64,000 nt of DNA, from assembly GCF_030816505.1 (NCBI RefSeq), contig NZ_JAUSYB010000001.1:2852001-2916000 (forward strand). Direction: 5' to 3'. Position 1 is the first letter of the stretch. The number at the start of each line of letters is the position of its first letter. Below the pieces are notes generated by a model, which worked only from the letters and a program-made list of their open reading frames with translations, made no database searches and had not been told where the DNA came from. This document shows positions 34,342 through 42,803 of this stretch, piece after piece. The stretch comes from Microbacterium sp. W4I20 (GTDB taxonomy: Bacteria > Actinomycetota > Actinomycetes > Actinomycetales > Microbacteriaceae). The position numbers and the translations under genes were made by a program.

Positions 34342-35277
34342 TCAGCCCTTGAGTGCTCCGGCGAGGACCGCGTTCTCCATCTTCTCGGCGAACACCGCGT
34401 AGACGAGGTAGGCGGGGATGAGCGTGATCAGGATGCCGGCGGCAAGGACACCGTACTGCGCGGCGTTCGCGATCGAGAGCGTCGGCAGTGCCACCTGGGC
34501 CGTGCGCAGCGACGCCTCCGGTCCGATGATCACCAGCGAGAAGAAGTACTCGTTCCAGAACGACAGGAAGTTGAGGATCGCGACGACCGTGAGTGTGGGG
34601 ATGGCGAGCGGCACGTAGACCGACCACAGCACCCGGATGGGGCCGGCGCCGTCGAGCAGTGCCGACTCCTCCAGCTCGGCGGGGACCGCGCGCATCGCCT
34701 GGGTCAGCAGGATGACGGTCAGCGGCATGGCGGATGCCGGGAGGAACAGGATCAGGAACTCGCGGGTGTGGAACAGGTGCATCGCGATCGAGAGCAGCAC
34801 GGTGGGCACGAGCGCCGCGAATCCGGGGATCAGGAACCCGAGGGCGAACACCCGCTCGACCACGCGGCCGATGGCCCCCTTCGAGCGCGCCAGCGCAAAG
34901 GCCGCGGGCACCGCGAGAAGGAGCGTGAGCACCTCGGCGCCGATCGTGATGTACGCCGAGTTCAGCAGCGCGGTGCCGAGCGACGCCTGCGAGAAAGCCA
35001 GCCCGAAGTTGTCGAGCGTGAGCGGCGTGAAGGGCGAGAACGGCTGGTTGAAGATGTCGGTGTTGCGCTTGAACGCCGAGATCAACAGGTAGTAGAGGGG
35101 AGCGGCGAGCAGGATCACGTAGAGCCAGACCCCGGCGTGGGCGAAGTACTTCGAGGGTCCGGTGCGGGCCAGGACGCCGGAGCGGCGACGCCGGCGGGCA
35201 GGCGGACGAGGGGCGGATGCCGCGGCGAGAGCGGTCGCGGGGGCGTCGAGCGTGGTGGTCATCGGAGCGTTTCCCAT
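34342..35277 (-). CDS. Sugar ABC transporter permease, MalG/CUT1 type
   Basis: 311 residues from ATG 35277, overlapping the upstream stop as TGATG; an alternative ATG at 35262 would give 306 residues. Six membrane segments after a basic, Ala-rich start. The EAA loop appears as EESALLDGAGPIRVLWSVYVP near residue 225, and the end MENAVLAGALKG is typical for this subunit. It pairs with the preceding permease; no ATPase is encoded in the operon, so it probably uses a shared MsiK-type ATPase located elsewhere, as is common in actinobacteria. Confidence 0.9.
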   Translation of the reverse strand: MGNAPMTTTLDAPATALAAASAPRPPARRRRRSGVLARTGPSKYFAHAGVWLYVILLAAPLYYLLISAFKRNTDIFNQPFSPFTPLTLDNFGLAFSQASLGTALLNSAYITIGAEVLTLLLAVPAAFALARSKGAIGRVVERVFALGFLIPGFAALVPTVLLSIAMHLFHTREFLILFLPASAMPLTVILLTQAMRAVPAELEESALLDGAGPIRVLWSVYVPLAIPTLTVVAILNFLSFWNEYFFSLVIIGPEASLRTAQVALPTLSIANAAQYGVLAAGILITLIPAYLVYAVFAEKMENAVLAGALKG

Positions 35278-36191
35278 CAGTACTTCTGCCGGAAGGCGCG
35301 GCGGATCACGAGGATGCCGACGACGCCGACGATGAACAGCACCACGGCGACGGCCTGGCTGTAGCCGACCTTCGACTGGTTGAAGGCGAAGTCGTACACG
35401 AGGAACGACAGCGTGGCCGTGGCGTTGCCGGGGCCGCCCTTGGTGAGCAGCAGCACGACGGCGGCGGAGGAGAACAGGGTCCACAGGAACTGCAGCATCG
35501 TGACGACGCCGACGAACTCGCGGCACATCGGCCAGGCGATGCTCCACATGCGGCGGAAGTGCCCGCATCCGTCGATCTCCGCGGCCTCGAACACCGAGGC
35601 GTCGATGGAGTTGAGGCGGGCGGCGAGCATGATCGCCGAGACCGACATGCTGCACCAGATGGTGACGATGATGATCGACAGCATCGCGCTGTCGCCGTTC
35701 GCGAGCCACGGGCGGGCGAACTCCTCGAGGCTGAGGATCTCAAGGAAGCCGTTGATCATGCCCTTGGGTGCGAAGACGCCGATGAAGACCATCGCGAGCG
35801 CGGATGCCGACAGCAGGACGGGGGTGAACATCAGGGCGCGGACGAAGCGGTGACCGCGCGGCTTGAGGTTCAGGTAGTACGCGATCATGAACGCGCCGAC
35901 CACGACGATCGGCAGCGTCACGACCAGCTGGAGGATCGTGTTCCCCGTGGCGAGCCAGACGATCGGGTCGTTCAGAAGGCGCACGAAGTTGTCGGCTCCG
36001 GCGGGGGTGCGCGGGGCGATCAGGCCGCGCCAGTTGACCGTGGAGAAGTAGAACAGGCTGATCAGCGGTCCGAGCGTGAAGACCAGGAACCAGAGCAGCG
36101 CGGGGAGCGTCGCCGACAGCTGAAGGAGTTCACCCCGTCGGCGCTTCGCACTGCGCCGGCGGGCGACGAGGTCGGGGGAGAGTGCGGTCAT
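35277..36191 (-). CDS. Sugar ABC transporter permease, MalF/CUT1 type
   Basis: 304 residues, about six membrane segments starting with LPALLWFLVFTLGPLISLFY. The EAA loop EAAEIDGCGHFRRMWSIAWP lies near residue 220. Forms the channel with the downstream MalG-type subunit. It is separated by a hairpin (36213-36243) from the binding-protein gene upstream in the operon. Confidence 0.9.
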   Translation of the reverse strand: MTALSPDLVARRRSAKRRRGELLQLSATLPALLWFLVFTLGPLISLFYFSTVNWRGLIAPRTPAGADNFVRLLNDPIVWLATGNTILQLVVTLPIVVVGAFMIAYYLNLKPRGHRFVRALMFTPVLLSASALAMVFIGVFAPKGMINGFLEILSLEEFARPWLANGDSAMLSIIIVTIWCSMSVSAIMLAARLNSIDASVFEAAEIDGCGHFRRMWSIAWPMCREFVGVVTMLQFLWTLFSSAAVVLLLTKGGPGNATATLSFLVYDFAFNQSKVGYSQAVAVVLFIVGVVGILVIRRAFRQKY

Positions 36192-36212
36192 CGAGTGCTC
36201 CAGCAGTCGGGA

Positions 36213-36243
36213 GGGCGGCCCGGCGACATGCGCCGGACCGCCC
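36213..36243 (-). terminator. Intra-operon hairpin between sugar-binding protein and permease genes
   Basis: GGGCGGCCCGGCG (36213-36225) and CGCCGGACCGCCC (36231-36243) pair at 12 of 13 positions around ACATG. It starts 8 bp past the binding-protein stop in the transcription direction. Likely a partial terminator or mRNA stabiliser that raises binding-protein level over permeases. Confidence 0.75.
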
Positions 36244-36251
36244 GGGAGGGG

Positions 36252-37535
36252 TTACTTCGCGGCGGCGTAGATGTCGTCGACGGTCTGGCAGATCGTCGCG
36301 GCGTCGGTGCCGGGGGTGAAGGCGACCGAGGTCGCGCGGTACATCGGGTTGGAGACGTCGGCCGGCACGTAGATGTCGGGCATCACCGGGAAGTCGACGG
36401 CCTCGGGCATCTCGGTCAGAGACTGCGCGAGCAGCGGGGAGGTGACGCCGGACGTGTCGCCGCCGAAGTCGGCCACCGGGATGACGCCGCCCTCGTCGAG
36501 GATGCCCTTGAGCACGTCGTTGCCGTACATGTACGTGATCAGCTGCTCGACCGCGTCGATCTTCTCCTCGCCGTTCGGGCTGATCCACCAGCCGGCAGAC
36601 GTCGAGCCGCGGTACGCGAGAGGCTTCTCGAACGGTGCGCCGTCGGCGACCGGCAGTCCGCCGAGCACCGTGGCGCCGGCGAGCTCCTCCGACGCGGACG
36701 GATACGCCCACGAGCCGAGCGGGGCGATGGCGGCCTGCCCGTCCATGTACGCGGCCTGCGCCTGGTCGGCCGTGTAGCCCTCGACGCCGTCGACGAACAC
36801 TCCGGCGTCGCGGAGCTCGACCAGCAGGTCGATGCCCTTCATGGCGTTCGGGTTCTCGCAGGTGCCGCCCTCGGCGTAGACCTGCTTGGCCTCGTCGGTC
36901 GACATGAACATCTCGAGGAACTGCAGGAAGATCTTCTGGCCCGACCAGTCGATGCCGCCGAGCACGACGGGAGCGATGCCGGCGGCGCGGAGCTTCTTCG
37001 CTGCGTCGATGAGCTCGTCGGTCGTGGTGGGCACGCCCTCGACGCCGGCCTGCGTCAGCAGATCGGTGTTGTACCACCACGGCCAGGTGAAGCCGGAGTA
37101 GGGGAAGGCGCGGACGTTGTCCTCGGCATCCGTCCAGTCCACCATCGCGTCCTCGGGGATGCGGTCCGCGATGCCCCACTCCTCGATGTAGTCGTTGACG
37201 GGCACGACGGCGCCGTTGATCGCCCAGTCGAGCTGCTTCTCGAGCAGACCGACCAGCAGGACGTCGGCCTCTTCGCCGGCGAGCAGCGAGGTCTCGTACA
37301 CCTGGTTGAGGTTGTCACCGGACTCGAGAACCTTGACCTCGATGCCGGTCTCTTCCGTGAAGGCTTCGAACGCGGCGAAGAGCGGCTTGTTCTGCGCCTG
37401 GCTCGCCGTCCAGTTGGTCTGCACGACGATCTGGTCGGGGTCGCTGGCGGGCTGGCCGCCGGCGCAGCCGCCGAGGCTCACGGCGAGCACGACGGCACTG
37501 GCGGCTGCCAGGGGGATGGACACGCGCTTCTGCAC
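36252..37535 (-). CDS. Sugar ABC transporter substrate-binding lipoprotein (CUT1, family 1)
   Basis: 427 residues; signal peptide MQKRVSIPLAAASAVVLAV with lipobox LGGC (Cys24). The mature protein begins as a family 1 solute-binding domain (TNWTASQAQNKPLFAAFEAF, EVKVLESGDNLNQVYETSLL) and includes LEMFMSTDEAKQ and the late QSLTEMPEAVDFPVMPDIYV. It would capture an oligosaccharide outside the cell for the MalF/MalG-type permeases. AAGGAGG precedes the start. Its promoter region carries the putative GntR operator at 37596-37620. The operon ends with a GH9 enzyme, which fits a beta-glucan oligosaccharide ligand (inference). Confidence 0.9.
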   Translation of the reverse strand: MQKRVSIPLAAASAVVLAVSLGGCAGGQPASDPDQIVVQTNWTASQAQNKPLFAAFEAFTEETGIEVKVLESGDNLNQVYETSLLAGEEADVLLVGLLEKQLDWAINGAVVPVNDYIEEWGIADRIPEDAMVDWTDAEDNVRAFPYSGFTWPWWYNTDLLTQAGVEGVPTTTDELIDAAKKLRAAGIAPVVLGGIDWSGQKIFLQFLEMFMSTDEAKQVYAEGGTCENPNAMKGIDLLVELRDAGVFVDGVEGYTADQAQAAYMDGQAAIAPLGSWAYPSASEELAGATVLGGLPVADGAPFEKPLAYRGSTSAGWWISPNGEEKIDAVEQLITYMYGNDVLKGILDEGGVIPVADFGGDTSGVTSPLLAQSLTEMPEAVDFPVMPDIYVPADVSNPMYRATSVAFTPGTDAATICQTVDDIYAAAK

Positions 37536-37595
37536 GGAAAACCTCCTTGTCTGCCGGTCGGATACCGGCGATTCCCCTGATGGTACTGTTTCGGA

Positions 37596-37620
37596 CTCTA
37601 AGTGGTCAATACTGGTATCA
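37596..37620 (-). promoter_or_regulatory. Putative GntR (DasR-like) operator upstream of the sugar-binding protein gene
   Basis: The plus strand reads CTCTAAG followed by TGGTCAATACTGGTATCA: two TGGT half-sites 11 bp apart next to a CTTAGA element (complement). TGGTC, three bases, ACTGGTAT is identical to the site before the GntR gene itself (49813-49827). On the minus strand a possible promoter TTGACC, 18 bp, TACCAT overlaps the site, so binding would block transcription. Confidence 0.6.
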
Positions 37621-37654
37621 AAAGACCCCTAACCAAATCGGTCCGAGCGTGCGA

Positions 37655-38608
37655 TCAGGTGCCGGAGGGGAACACGACGACGCCCTTCACGAAGTCTGCC
37701 GGTCGTGACTCCATCAGCTCGTACGCCTGGTCGATGTCCTCGAGTGCGAAGGTGTGTGTGATCAGCGGCAGGTAGCTGAAGCGACCGTCGGCGATCATCG
37801 CGAGGCCGTCCGCCATGGCGCGGATCGTACGCGGGCGCTGCGGGGAGAACCCGTTCACGATCGTCGCGCCCTTGTACCAGAGCTCCATGTCCATCGGGGC
37901 GTCGCCGGTGTGGTGGTAGCCCACGACGCAGACGGTTCCGTACGGACGCACCAACGCCGAGGCCGTGGTCAGCGCCGAGGTGACTCCGGCAGCCTCGACG
38001 ACCACGTCCATCCGCTGGTCCCGTCGGCCCGCGGCCGACACGAACTCCTCGGGCAGCTCGTCGGGGTGATGGGCCTCGTGGGCGCCGAGAGCCAGAGCCC
38101 GGGCGCGGGCGGCGGGGTTAGGGTCGACGGCGACGAGCAGGCCGGGCAGCCGCGCGGCGGCGAGCTGGATGAGGCCCAGGCCCATGAATCCCAGTCCGAC
38201 GACCGCGACGCGATCGCCGGGGCGGATGCCGCTGCGCGAGAGCGCCTCCTCCAGGTCGGCCAGTGGCTCGCCGATGACATGTTCCGGAGCGAAGCCGGCG
38301 GGCACCCGCAGGATCGAGTCGGCGTCGAGGGCGACCTTCGTCGCGAAACCGTCGCCGCCGAGGCCGGTCACCACGTCGCCCACGCGCCAGCGTCCGTTCG
38401 GATCGCCGACCTCGCTGATCCGCCCCACCGTCTCATGCCCCAGCCGCACCGGCTTCTCGGGGGTGCCGTGTTCGCGCCACGGCGTGCGGTCGGAGGTGCA
38501 GACGCCGCAGGCCAGCACGTCGATGACGACCTGCGAGGGCGAGGGGACCGGATCGGGCGCGGAGACGACCTCGGACCGGCGGGGACCGATGACCTGGCTG
38601 ATGAGCAT
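37655..38608 (-). CDS. Zinc-dependent alcohol/polyol dehydrogenase (MDR family)
   Basis: 317 residues from ATG 38608, chosen for the AAGGAG site 7 bp upstream; a longer frame to 38668 would cover the promoter. Catalytic-zinc region CGVCTSDRTPWREHGTP and GHETVGRISEVGD, cofactor motif VAVVGLGFMGLGLIQLAAAR. The usual four-Cys structural-zinc lobe is absent. Expected reaction: NAD(P)-dependent oxidation of a sugar, polyol or other secondary alcohol in the cytosol. It is transcribed divergently from the Gfo/Idh/MocA gene across a region with GntR-type half-sites, and precedes the sugar importer operon. Confidence 0.87.
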   Translation of the reverse strand: MLISQVIGPRRSEVVSAPDPVPSPSQVVIDVLACGVCTSDRTPWREHGTPEKPVRLGHETVGRISEVGDPNGRWRVGDVVTGLGGDGFATKVALDADSILRVPAGFAPEHVIGEPLADLEEALSRSGIRPGDRVAVVGLGFMGLGLIQLAAARLPGLLVAVDPNPAARARALALGAHEAHHPDELPEEFVSAAGRRDQRMDVVVEAAGVTSALTTASALVRPYGTVCVVGYHHTGDAPMDMELWYKGATIVNGFSPQRPRTIRAMADGLAMIADGRFSYLPLITHTFALEDIDQAYELMESRPADFVKGVVVFPSGT

Positions 38609-38655
38609 GGAATTCTCCTTCGTCCGGCTGCGCGTGCTCGGCAACCGTTTGTCTC

Positions 38656-38772
38656 GAATGGACCGCAAGTGGTTGTGCTCATCTTAGAAGCGTATTAGCT
38701 TGGCCCTCAGTGGTATTTACATGGACTACTGATAAGGCTCGAAGGAGAGGCCATAGTGTACCAGTGCACTCT
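38656..38772. promoter_or_regulatory. Divergent promoter/operator region with TGGT half-sites
   Basis: In the 147 bp between the dehydrogenase start and the leader frame: AAGTGGTTGTG (38666-38676), CTTAGAA (38683-38689), CAGTGGTATTTAC (38708-38720) and GTACCAGTGCAC (38758-38769, complement ACTGGTAC). The same half-sites and CTTAGA element recur at the other three promoters of the block, suggesting control by the GntR protein at 49.9 kb. TAGAAG at 38685 may be the -10 of the rightward promoter. Confidence 0.55.
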
Positions 38773-38791
38773 GCAGGGCGGGCCGCGATGA
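38756..38791 (+). other. Possible 11-codon leader peptide
   Basis: GTG 38756 lies 8 bp after a strong GAAGGAG site and opens an 11-codon frame (VYQCTLQGGPR) whose TGA overlaps the ATG of the oxidoreductase (ATGA). The oxidoreductase ATG itself has no good ribosome-binding site, so translation may depend on this short frame. No codon clustering typical of attenuation was seen. An alternative is a GTG start of the oxidoreductase at 38764. Confidence 0.35.
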
Positions 38792-39870
38792 CGGCGGTCC
38801 GCACCGCCGCCGTGATCGGCGCGGGAGCGCAGGGTGCTGTGCACGCTTTCGGGCTCGCGCGCATCCCCGGTCTGCGCATCGTCGCGATCAGCGATGTCGA
38901 CGCGGATGCCGCCGCCGCGCTCGCGGCAGAACACGGTGCCCGCGCCCACTCCGACCCGCAGTCGCTGTTCGCCGACCAGCCCATCGATCTGCCCATCGAT
39001 CTGCTCAGCGTCTGCGCCCCGGCGGTCGCCCACCGAGCGATCGTGGATACCGCCCTCGCTCACGGAGTCCGCGCCATCCACTGCGAGAAGCCGATGGCGC
39101 TCACCTACGGCGACGCGCGCCATCTGGTCGAGGCCGCAGCGGCGGCCGGCGCCGTGCTCACGATCAACCACCAGCGCCGTTTCGACCGGATGCATCGCGC
39201 GGTGCGCGAACTCGTGCGGGGCGGCGACATCGGCGAGCTGATCGGGGCGCAGGGATACTGCGCGAACCTCTTCGACTGGGGTTCGCACACCGTCGACCTG
39301 CTGCGCTGGCACCTCGGTGACCCGCGGGCCACCTCCGTGCTCGCCCAGATCGACGTCGCGGCACGCAAACGCGTCTACGGCGCACTGACCGAGACGTCGA
39401 GCATCGTGGAGGTGCGCTTCGACACCGGTGTGGATGCCGTGATCACGACCGGTCGCGACGAGCGTCTGCATCCGCTCGGCGACAACGGCATCGTGCTGCA
39501 GGGCAGCCGCGGCCGGGTGGAGATCTTCGGCGGGCGTGCGACCGTGCACGCCGACGACCGCGAGCCCCGCGAGATCGCGGAGTCCGTCGATCCCGCCTTC
39601 GCCGTCGAGCTCCGCGGCGTCGACCCCGCGGTCATCGAGCAGACGGCGCTCGCGCTCGCCGACCTGGCGGGCGCGCTCGACGACGGTCACGAACCCGTGC
39701 TGCACGCTCGCCACGGGCTCGCCGCCGCGGAGATCATCTTCGCCGCGTACGAGTCGAGCGTGCGCCGCGGCACCGTGCACCTGCCCCTCGATGTGTTCGA
39801 CAACGCCCTGCAGCGCGGACTCGAGCAGGGCCTGTGGACACCCGAGACCGAGATCGTTTCGACGTTCTGA
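38788..39870 (+). CDS. Gfo/Idh/MocA family oxidoreductase
   Basis: 360 residues from ATG 38788 (GTG 38764 is possible). Rossmann motif AAVIGAGAQGAVHAFGLARI at the start; the conserved EKPMALTYGDARHLVEA gives the catalytic Lys in EKP at about residue 105, followed by NHQRRFDRMHR. The C-terminal GFO_IDH_MocA beta-sheet domain is complete. Cytosolic NAD(P)-dependent oxidation of a sugar, inositol or glycoside hydroxyl is expected. It is the first gene of the operon encoding the second family-5 importer and precedes the permease by 36 bp. With ThuA and TIM-barrel partners downstream, a 3-keto-sugar step is plausible. Confidence 0.87.
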   Translation: MTAVRTAAVIGAGAQGAVHAFGLARIPGLRIVAISDVDADAAAALAAEHGARAHSDPQSLFADQPIDLPIDLLSVCAPAVAHRAIVDTALAHGVRAIHCEKPMALTYGDARHLVEAAAAAGAVLTINHQRRFDRMHRAVRELVRGGDIGELIGAQGYCANLFDWGSHTVDLLRWHLGDPRATSVLAQIDVAARKRVYGALTETSSIVEVRFDTGVDAVITTGRDERLHPLGDNGIVLQGSRGRVEIFGGRATVHADDREPREIAESVDPAFAVELRGVDPAVIEQTALALADLAGALDDGHEPVLHARHGLAAAEIIFAAYESSVRRGTVHLPLDVFDNALQRGLEQGLWTPETEIVSTF

Positions 39871-39906
39871 CGTGAAAGAGATGTATGCGATGAGAGAGGC
39901 CGTGGC

Positions 39907-40890
39907 ATGAGAGTGCTCCTACGGCGAGGGCTGTTCTATCTGATCACCGCGTTCGCGGCGATCACGATCAACTTCTTCCTCCCCCGATTGATGCCCGGCG
40001 ACCCGATCGAGCGGATGCTCACGCGGTTCCAGGGCAAGCTGAGCCCCGAGGCGGTGTACGCGCTCCGGCAGCTGTTCGGCCAGGGCGACGACAACCTGTG
40101 GAACCAGTACTGGGAGTACTGGGGCAACATCTTCACCGGCAACCTCGGGGTGTCGATCAGCGCGTACCCGGCGCCGGTCTCGACCATGATCCTGCAGGGG
40201 CTGCCCTGGACGCTGTCGCTGATCGGCATCTGCACGGTACTCAGCTTCGTGATCGGCGTGGGGCTCGGGATGCTGGTCGGCTGGCGCCGTGGCTCGTGGA
40301 TGGACGGGCTCGTCCCCGCCACCACCTTCATCTCGTCGATCCCGTACTTCTGGTTCGGCCTGATCATGGTCTACGTCTTCGCGGTACAGCTGCGCTGGTT
40401 CCCGCTCTCCGGCGGGTACCAGCCGGGGCTCACCCCCGGATTCAACGGCGAGTTCATCGCCAGCGTGTTCTCGTACGGACTGCTGCCCGCCTTCACGATC
40501 GTCGTGTCGTCGATCGGCGGATGGCTGCTCGGCATGCGCAACATGATGGTCACCACCCTCAGCGAGGACTACGTGCTGCTCGCCCAGGCGAAGGGTCTGA
40601 AGACCCGACGGGTGATGAGCACCTACGCCGGACGCAACGCTGTGCTGCCCTCGCTCGCGAGCTTCGCGATGTCTCTCGGCTTCCTGGTGGGCGGATCGAT
40701 CGTCACCGAGGTCGTCTTCAACTACCCGGGCCTCGGCTACACCCTCTTCCAGGCCGTGCAGCAGCAGGACTACCCGCTGATGCAGGGCATCTTCCTCGTC
40801 ATCACGATCACCGTGCTCGTGGCGAACCTCGTCGCGGACTTCGCCTACGTGATGCTCGATCCGCGCACCCGACAGGAGGCCCGCCGATGA
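39907..40890 (+). CDS. ABC transporter permease, DppB/OppB type
   Basis: 327 residues, six membrane segments. N-terminal MRVLLRRGLFYLITAFAAIT and INFFLPRLMPGDPIERMLTR is the usual start of this subunit; EAA-like AQAKGLKTRRVMSTYAGRNA lies near residue 235. The end QQQDYPLMQGIFLVITITVL is typical. Its stop overlaps the next start by ATGA. Family-5 importers near glycoside enzymes often carry oligosaccharides rather than peptides, which fits this neighbourhood (inference). Confidence 0.9.
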   Translation: MRVLLRRGLFYLITAFAAITINFFLPRLMPGDPIERMLTRFQGKLSPEAVYALRQLFGQGDDNLWNQYWEYWGNIFTGNLGVSISAYPAPVSTMILQGLPWTLSLIGICTVLSFVIGVGLGMLVGWRRGSWMDGLVPATTFISSIPYFWFGLIMVYVFAVQLRWFPLSGGYQPGLTPGFNGEFIASVFSYGLLPAFTIVVSSIGGWLLGMRNMMVTTLSEDYVLLAQAKGLKTRRVMSTYAGRNAVLPSLASFAMSLGFLVGGSIVTEVVFNYPGLGYTLFQAVQQQDYPLMQGIFLVITITVLVANLVADFAYVMLDPRTRQEARR

Positions 40891-42803
40891 CGACGCCGCT
40901 CACCGCCACGCTCGCCGCCCCGACGCCGCCCGTCAAGAAGGGGCAGGGCCGCAACCTCGACTGGCTGCGGGGCCTGCGCTCCGCCAAGATCATCGTCGGC
41001 GGCACGGTCTTCCTGCTCTTCGTGCTCGTGGCGATCTTCGGACCCATGCTCGTCACGACCGATCCGAGCGCTGTCAGCACCGAGGTGCTGCTGCCGCCGT
41101 CGCCCGAGCACTGGCTCGGCACGACTCACACCGGCCAGGACCTGTTCGCACAGATGGTCTACGGCACCCGGATCTCGCTGTTCGTCGGTGTCGTCTCGGC
41201 GTTCTTCGCCACGGCGCTCTCACTCATCGTCGGACTCACGGCCGGCTACGTCGGCGGCATCGGCGACGAGCTGCTGTCGGTGCTCTCGAACATCTTCCTG
41301 GTGATCCCCGGCCTGCCGCTCGTCGTCATCCTGGCCGGCTACCTGCCCAGCACCGGATCGATCGGCATCATCATCGTGATCTCGATCACCGGGTGGGCGT
41401 GGGGCGCCAGGGTGCTGCGCGCGCAGACGCTGTCGCTGCGCAACCGCGACTTCGTCGAGGCGGCGCGCGTCGCGGGCGACCGCACGTTCCGCATCATCTG
41501 GAGCGAGATCCTCCCGAACATGCTCGCGATCGTCGCCTCGTCGTTCCTCGCGACCGTGACCGGCGGCATCCTGACCCAGGCGGGCCTGGCGTTCCTCGGC
41601 ATGACCGACGTCACCGAGTGGTCGTGGGGCGGCATCCTCTACTGGGCGCAGAACAGCTCGGCGCTGCTCTTCGGCGCCTGGTGGTGGTTCGTCCCGCCCG
41701 GACTCGCGATCGCGGTCATCGGCACGGCGCTCGCACTGGTCAACTTCGGCATCGACGAGTTCGTCAACCCGCGGCTGCGGTCGGCAGGTCTCGGCACGAA
41801 GGCCGGGACGAAGACGCAGTTCAAACGCCCCCGTCAGCCGGTGCTCAACCTGCGCAAGCCGCGCCGCGACCTCGACGAGTCGACCGACTTCGTCGCGGGG
41901 GAGGCCGTGCTGCACATCTCGCACCTCTCGGTCGAGTACCAGACGCACGACGGCGGCGCCTTCCGCGCCGTCGACGACGTGAGCCTCACGCTGCACCGCG
42001 GCGAGATCGTCGGGCTCGCGGGCGAATCCGGTTCCGGCAAGACGACGCTGGCCTACGCGGTCACCCGCCTGCTGCGGCCGCCGGCCGTGATCGCCGGCGG
42101 CGACATCGTCTACACGGGCCGCGACGGCGAGCAGATCGACGTGCTCGCGCTCGACGACCGTGAGCTCAAGGCGTTCCGCTGGTCGGAGATCGCGATGGTG
42201 CTGCAGTCCGCGATGAACGCGCTTAACCCGGTCATCTCGATCGGGGATCAGATCGAGGACATCTTCATCGACCACGACCTGCGCCTCAGCAGGGAGGAGC
42301 GACACCGTCGGGCCGCCGAGCTGCTGCGCACCGTCGGCATCGACCCGATCCGGCTCGCGAGCTACCCGCACCAGTTGAGCGGCGGTATGCGGCAGCGCGT
42401 CATGATCGCGATGGCGCTCTCGCTCAAGCCGCGCGTCATCATCATGGACGAGCCCACCACGGCGCTCGACGTGATCGTGCAGCGCAGCATCATCGACGAG
42501 ATCGCCCGGCTGCGGCACGACTTCGGCTTCGCGGTGCTGTTCATCACGCACGACCTCGGGCTGCTGCTCGAGATCAGCGACCGGGTCGGCGTGATGCGCA
42601 AGGGCCGCCTGGTCGAGCAGAACACCCCGGCCGAGCTGCTCGAGAACGCCGAGCACGATTACACCCGGCACCTGCTGAAGTCCTTCCCGAGCCTGCGCGG
42701 CGACGCGCCGCTGTCGGGTGGCGGACGCTATGCGGCGAGCGACGGTGCGGCGGATGACCCGTCGGCCGACGGTGCGGCCGACGAGGAAGTGGGAGCACGA
42801 TGA
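40887..42803 (+). CDS. Fused ABC permease (DppC type) and ATPase (DppD type)
   Basis: 638 residues. Residues 1 to about 300 are the permease (HWLGTTHTGQDLFAQMVYGT, VAGDRTFRIIWSEILPNMLA). A linker of about 40 residues leads to the ATPase from about 345: Walker A GESGSGKTT, Q-loop VLQSAMNALNP, signature LSGGMRQRV, Walker B VIIMDEPTTALD, switch THD. The tail after residue 605 is Ala/Asp-rich and low-complexity. Same architecture as the fusion at 12.8 kb, though the ATPase parts differ enough (Q-loop context, linker) to suggest separate origins or old duplication. Start and stop both overlap neighbours (ATGA). Confidence 0.9.
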   Translation: MTTPLTATLAAPTPPVKKGQGRNLDWLRGLRSAKIIVGGTVFLLFVLVAIFGPMLVTTDPSAVSTEVLLPPSPEHWLGTTHTGQDLFAQMVYGTRISLFVGVVSAFFATALSLIVGLTAGYVGGIGDELLSVLSNIFLVIPGLPLVVILAGYLPSTGSIGIIIVISITGWAWGARVLRAQTLSLRNRDFVEAARVAGDRTFRIIWSEILPNMLAIVASSFLATVTGGILTQAGLAFLGMTDVTEWSWGGILYWAQNSSALLFGAWWWFVPPGLAIAVIGTALALVNFGIDEFVNPRLRSAGLGTKAGTKTQFKRPRQPVLNLRKPRRDLDESTDFVAGEAVLHISHLSVEYQTHDGGAFRAVDDVSLTLHRGEIVGLAGESGSGKTTLAYAVTRLLRPPAVIAGGDIVYTGRDGEQIDVLALDDRELKAFRWSEIAMVLQSAMNALNPVISIGDQIEDIFIDHDLRLSREERHRRAAELLRTVGIDPIRLASYPHQLSGGMRQRVMIAMALSLKPRVIIMDEPTTALDVIVQRSIIDEIARLRHDFGFAVLFITHDLGLLLEISDRVGVMRKGRLVEQNTPAELLENAEHDYTRHLLKSFPSLRGDAPLSGGGRYAASDGAADDPSADGAADEEVGAR

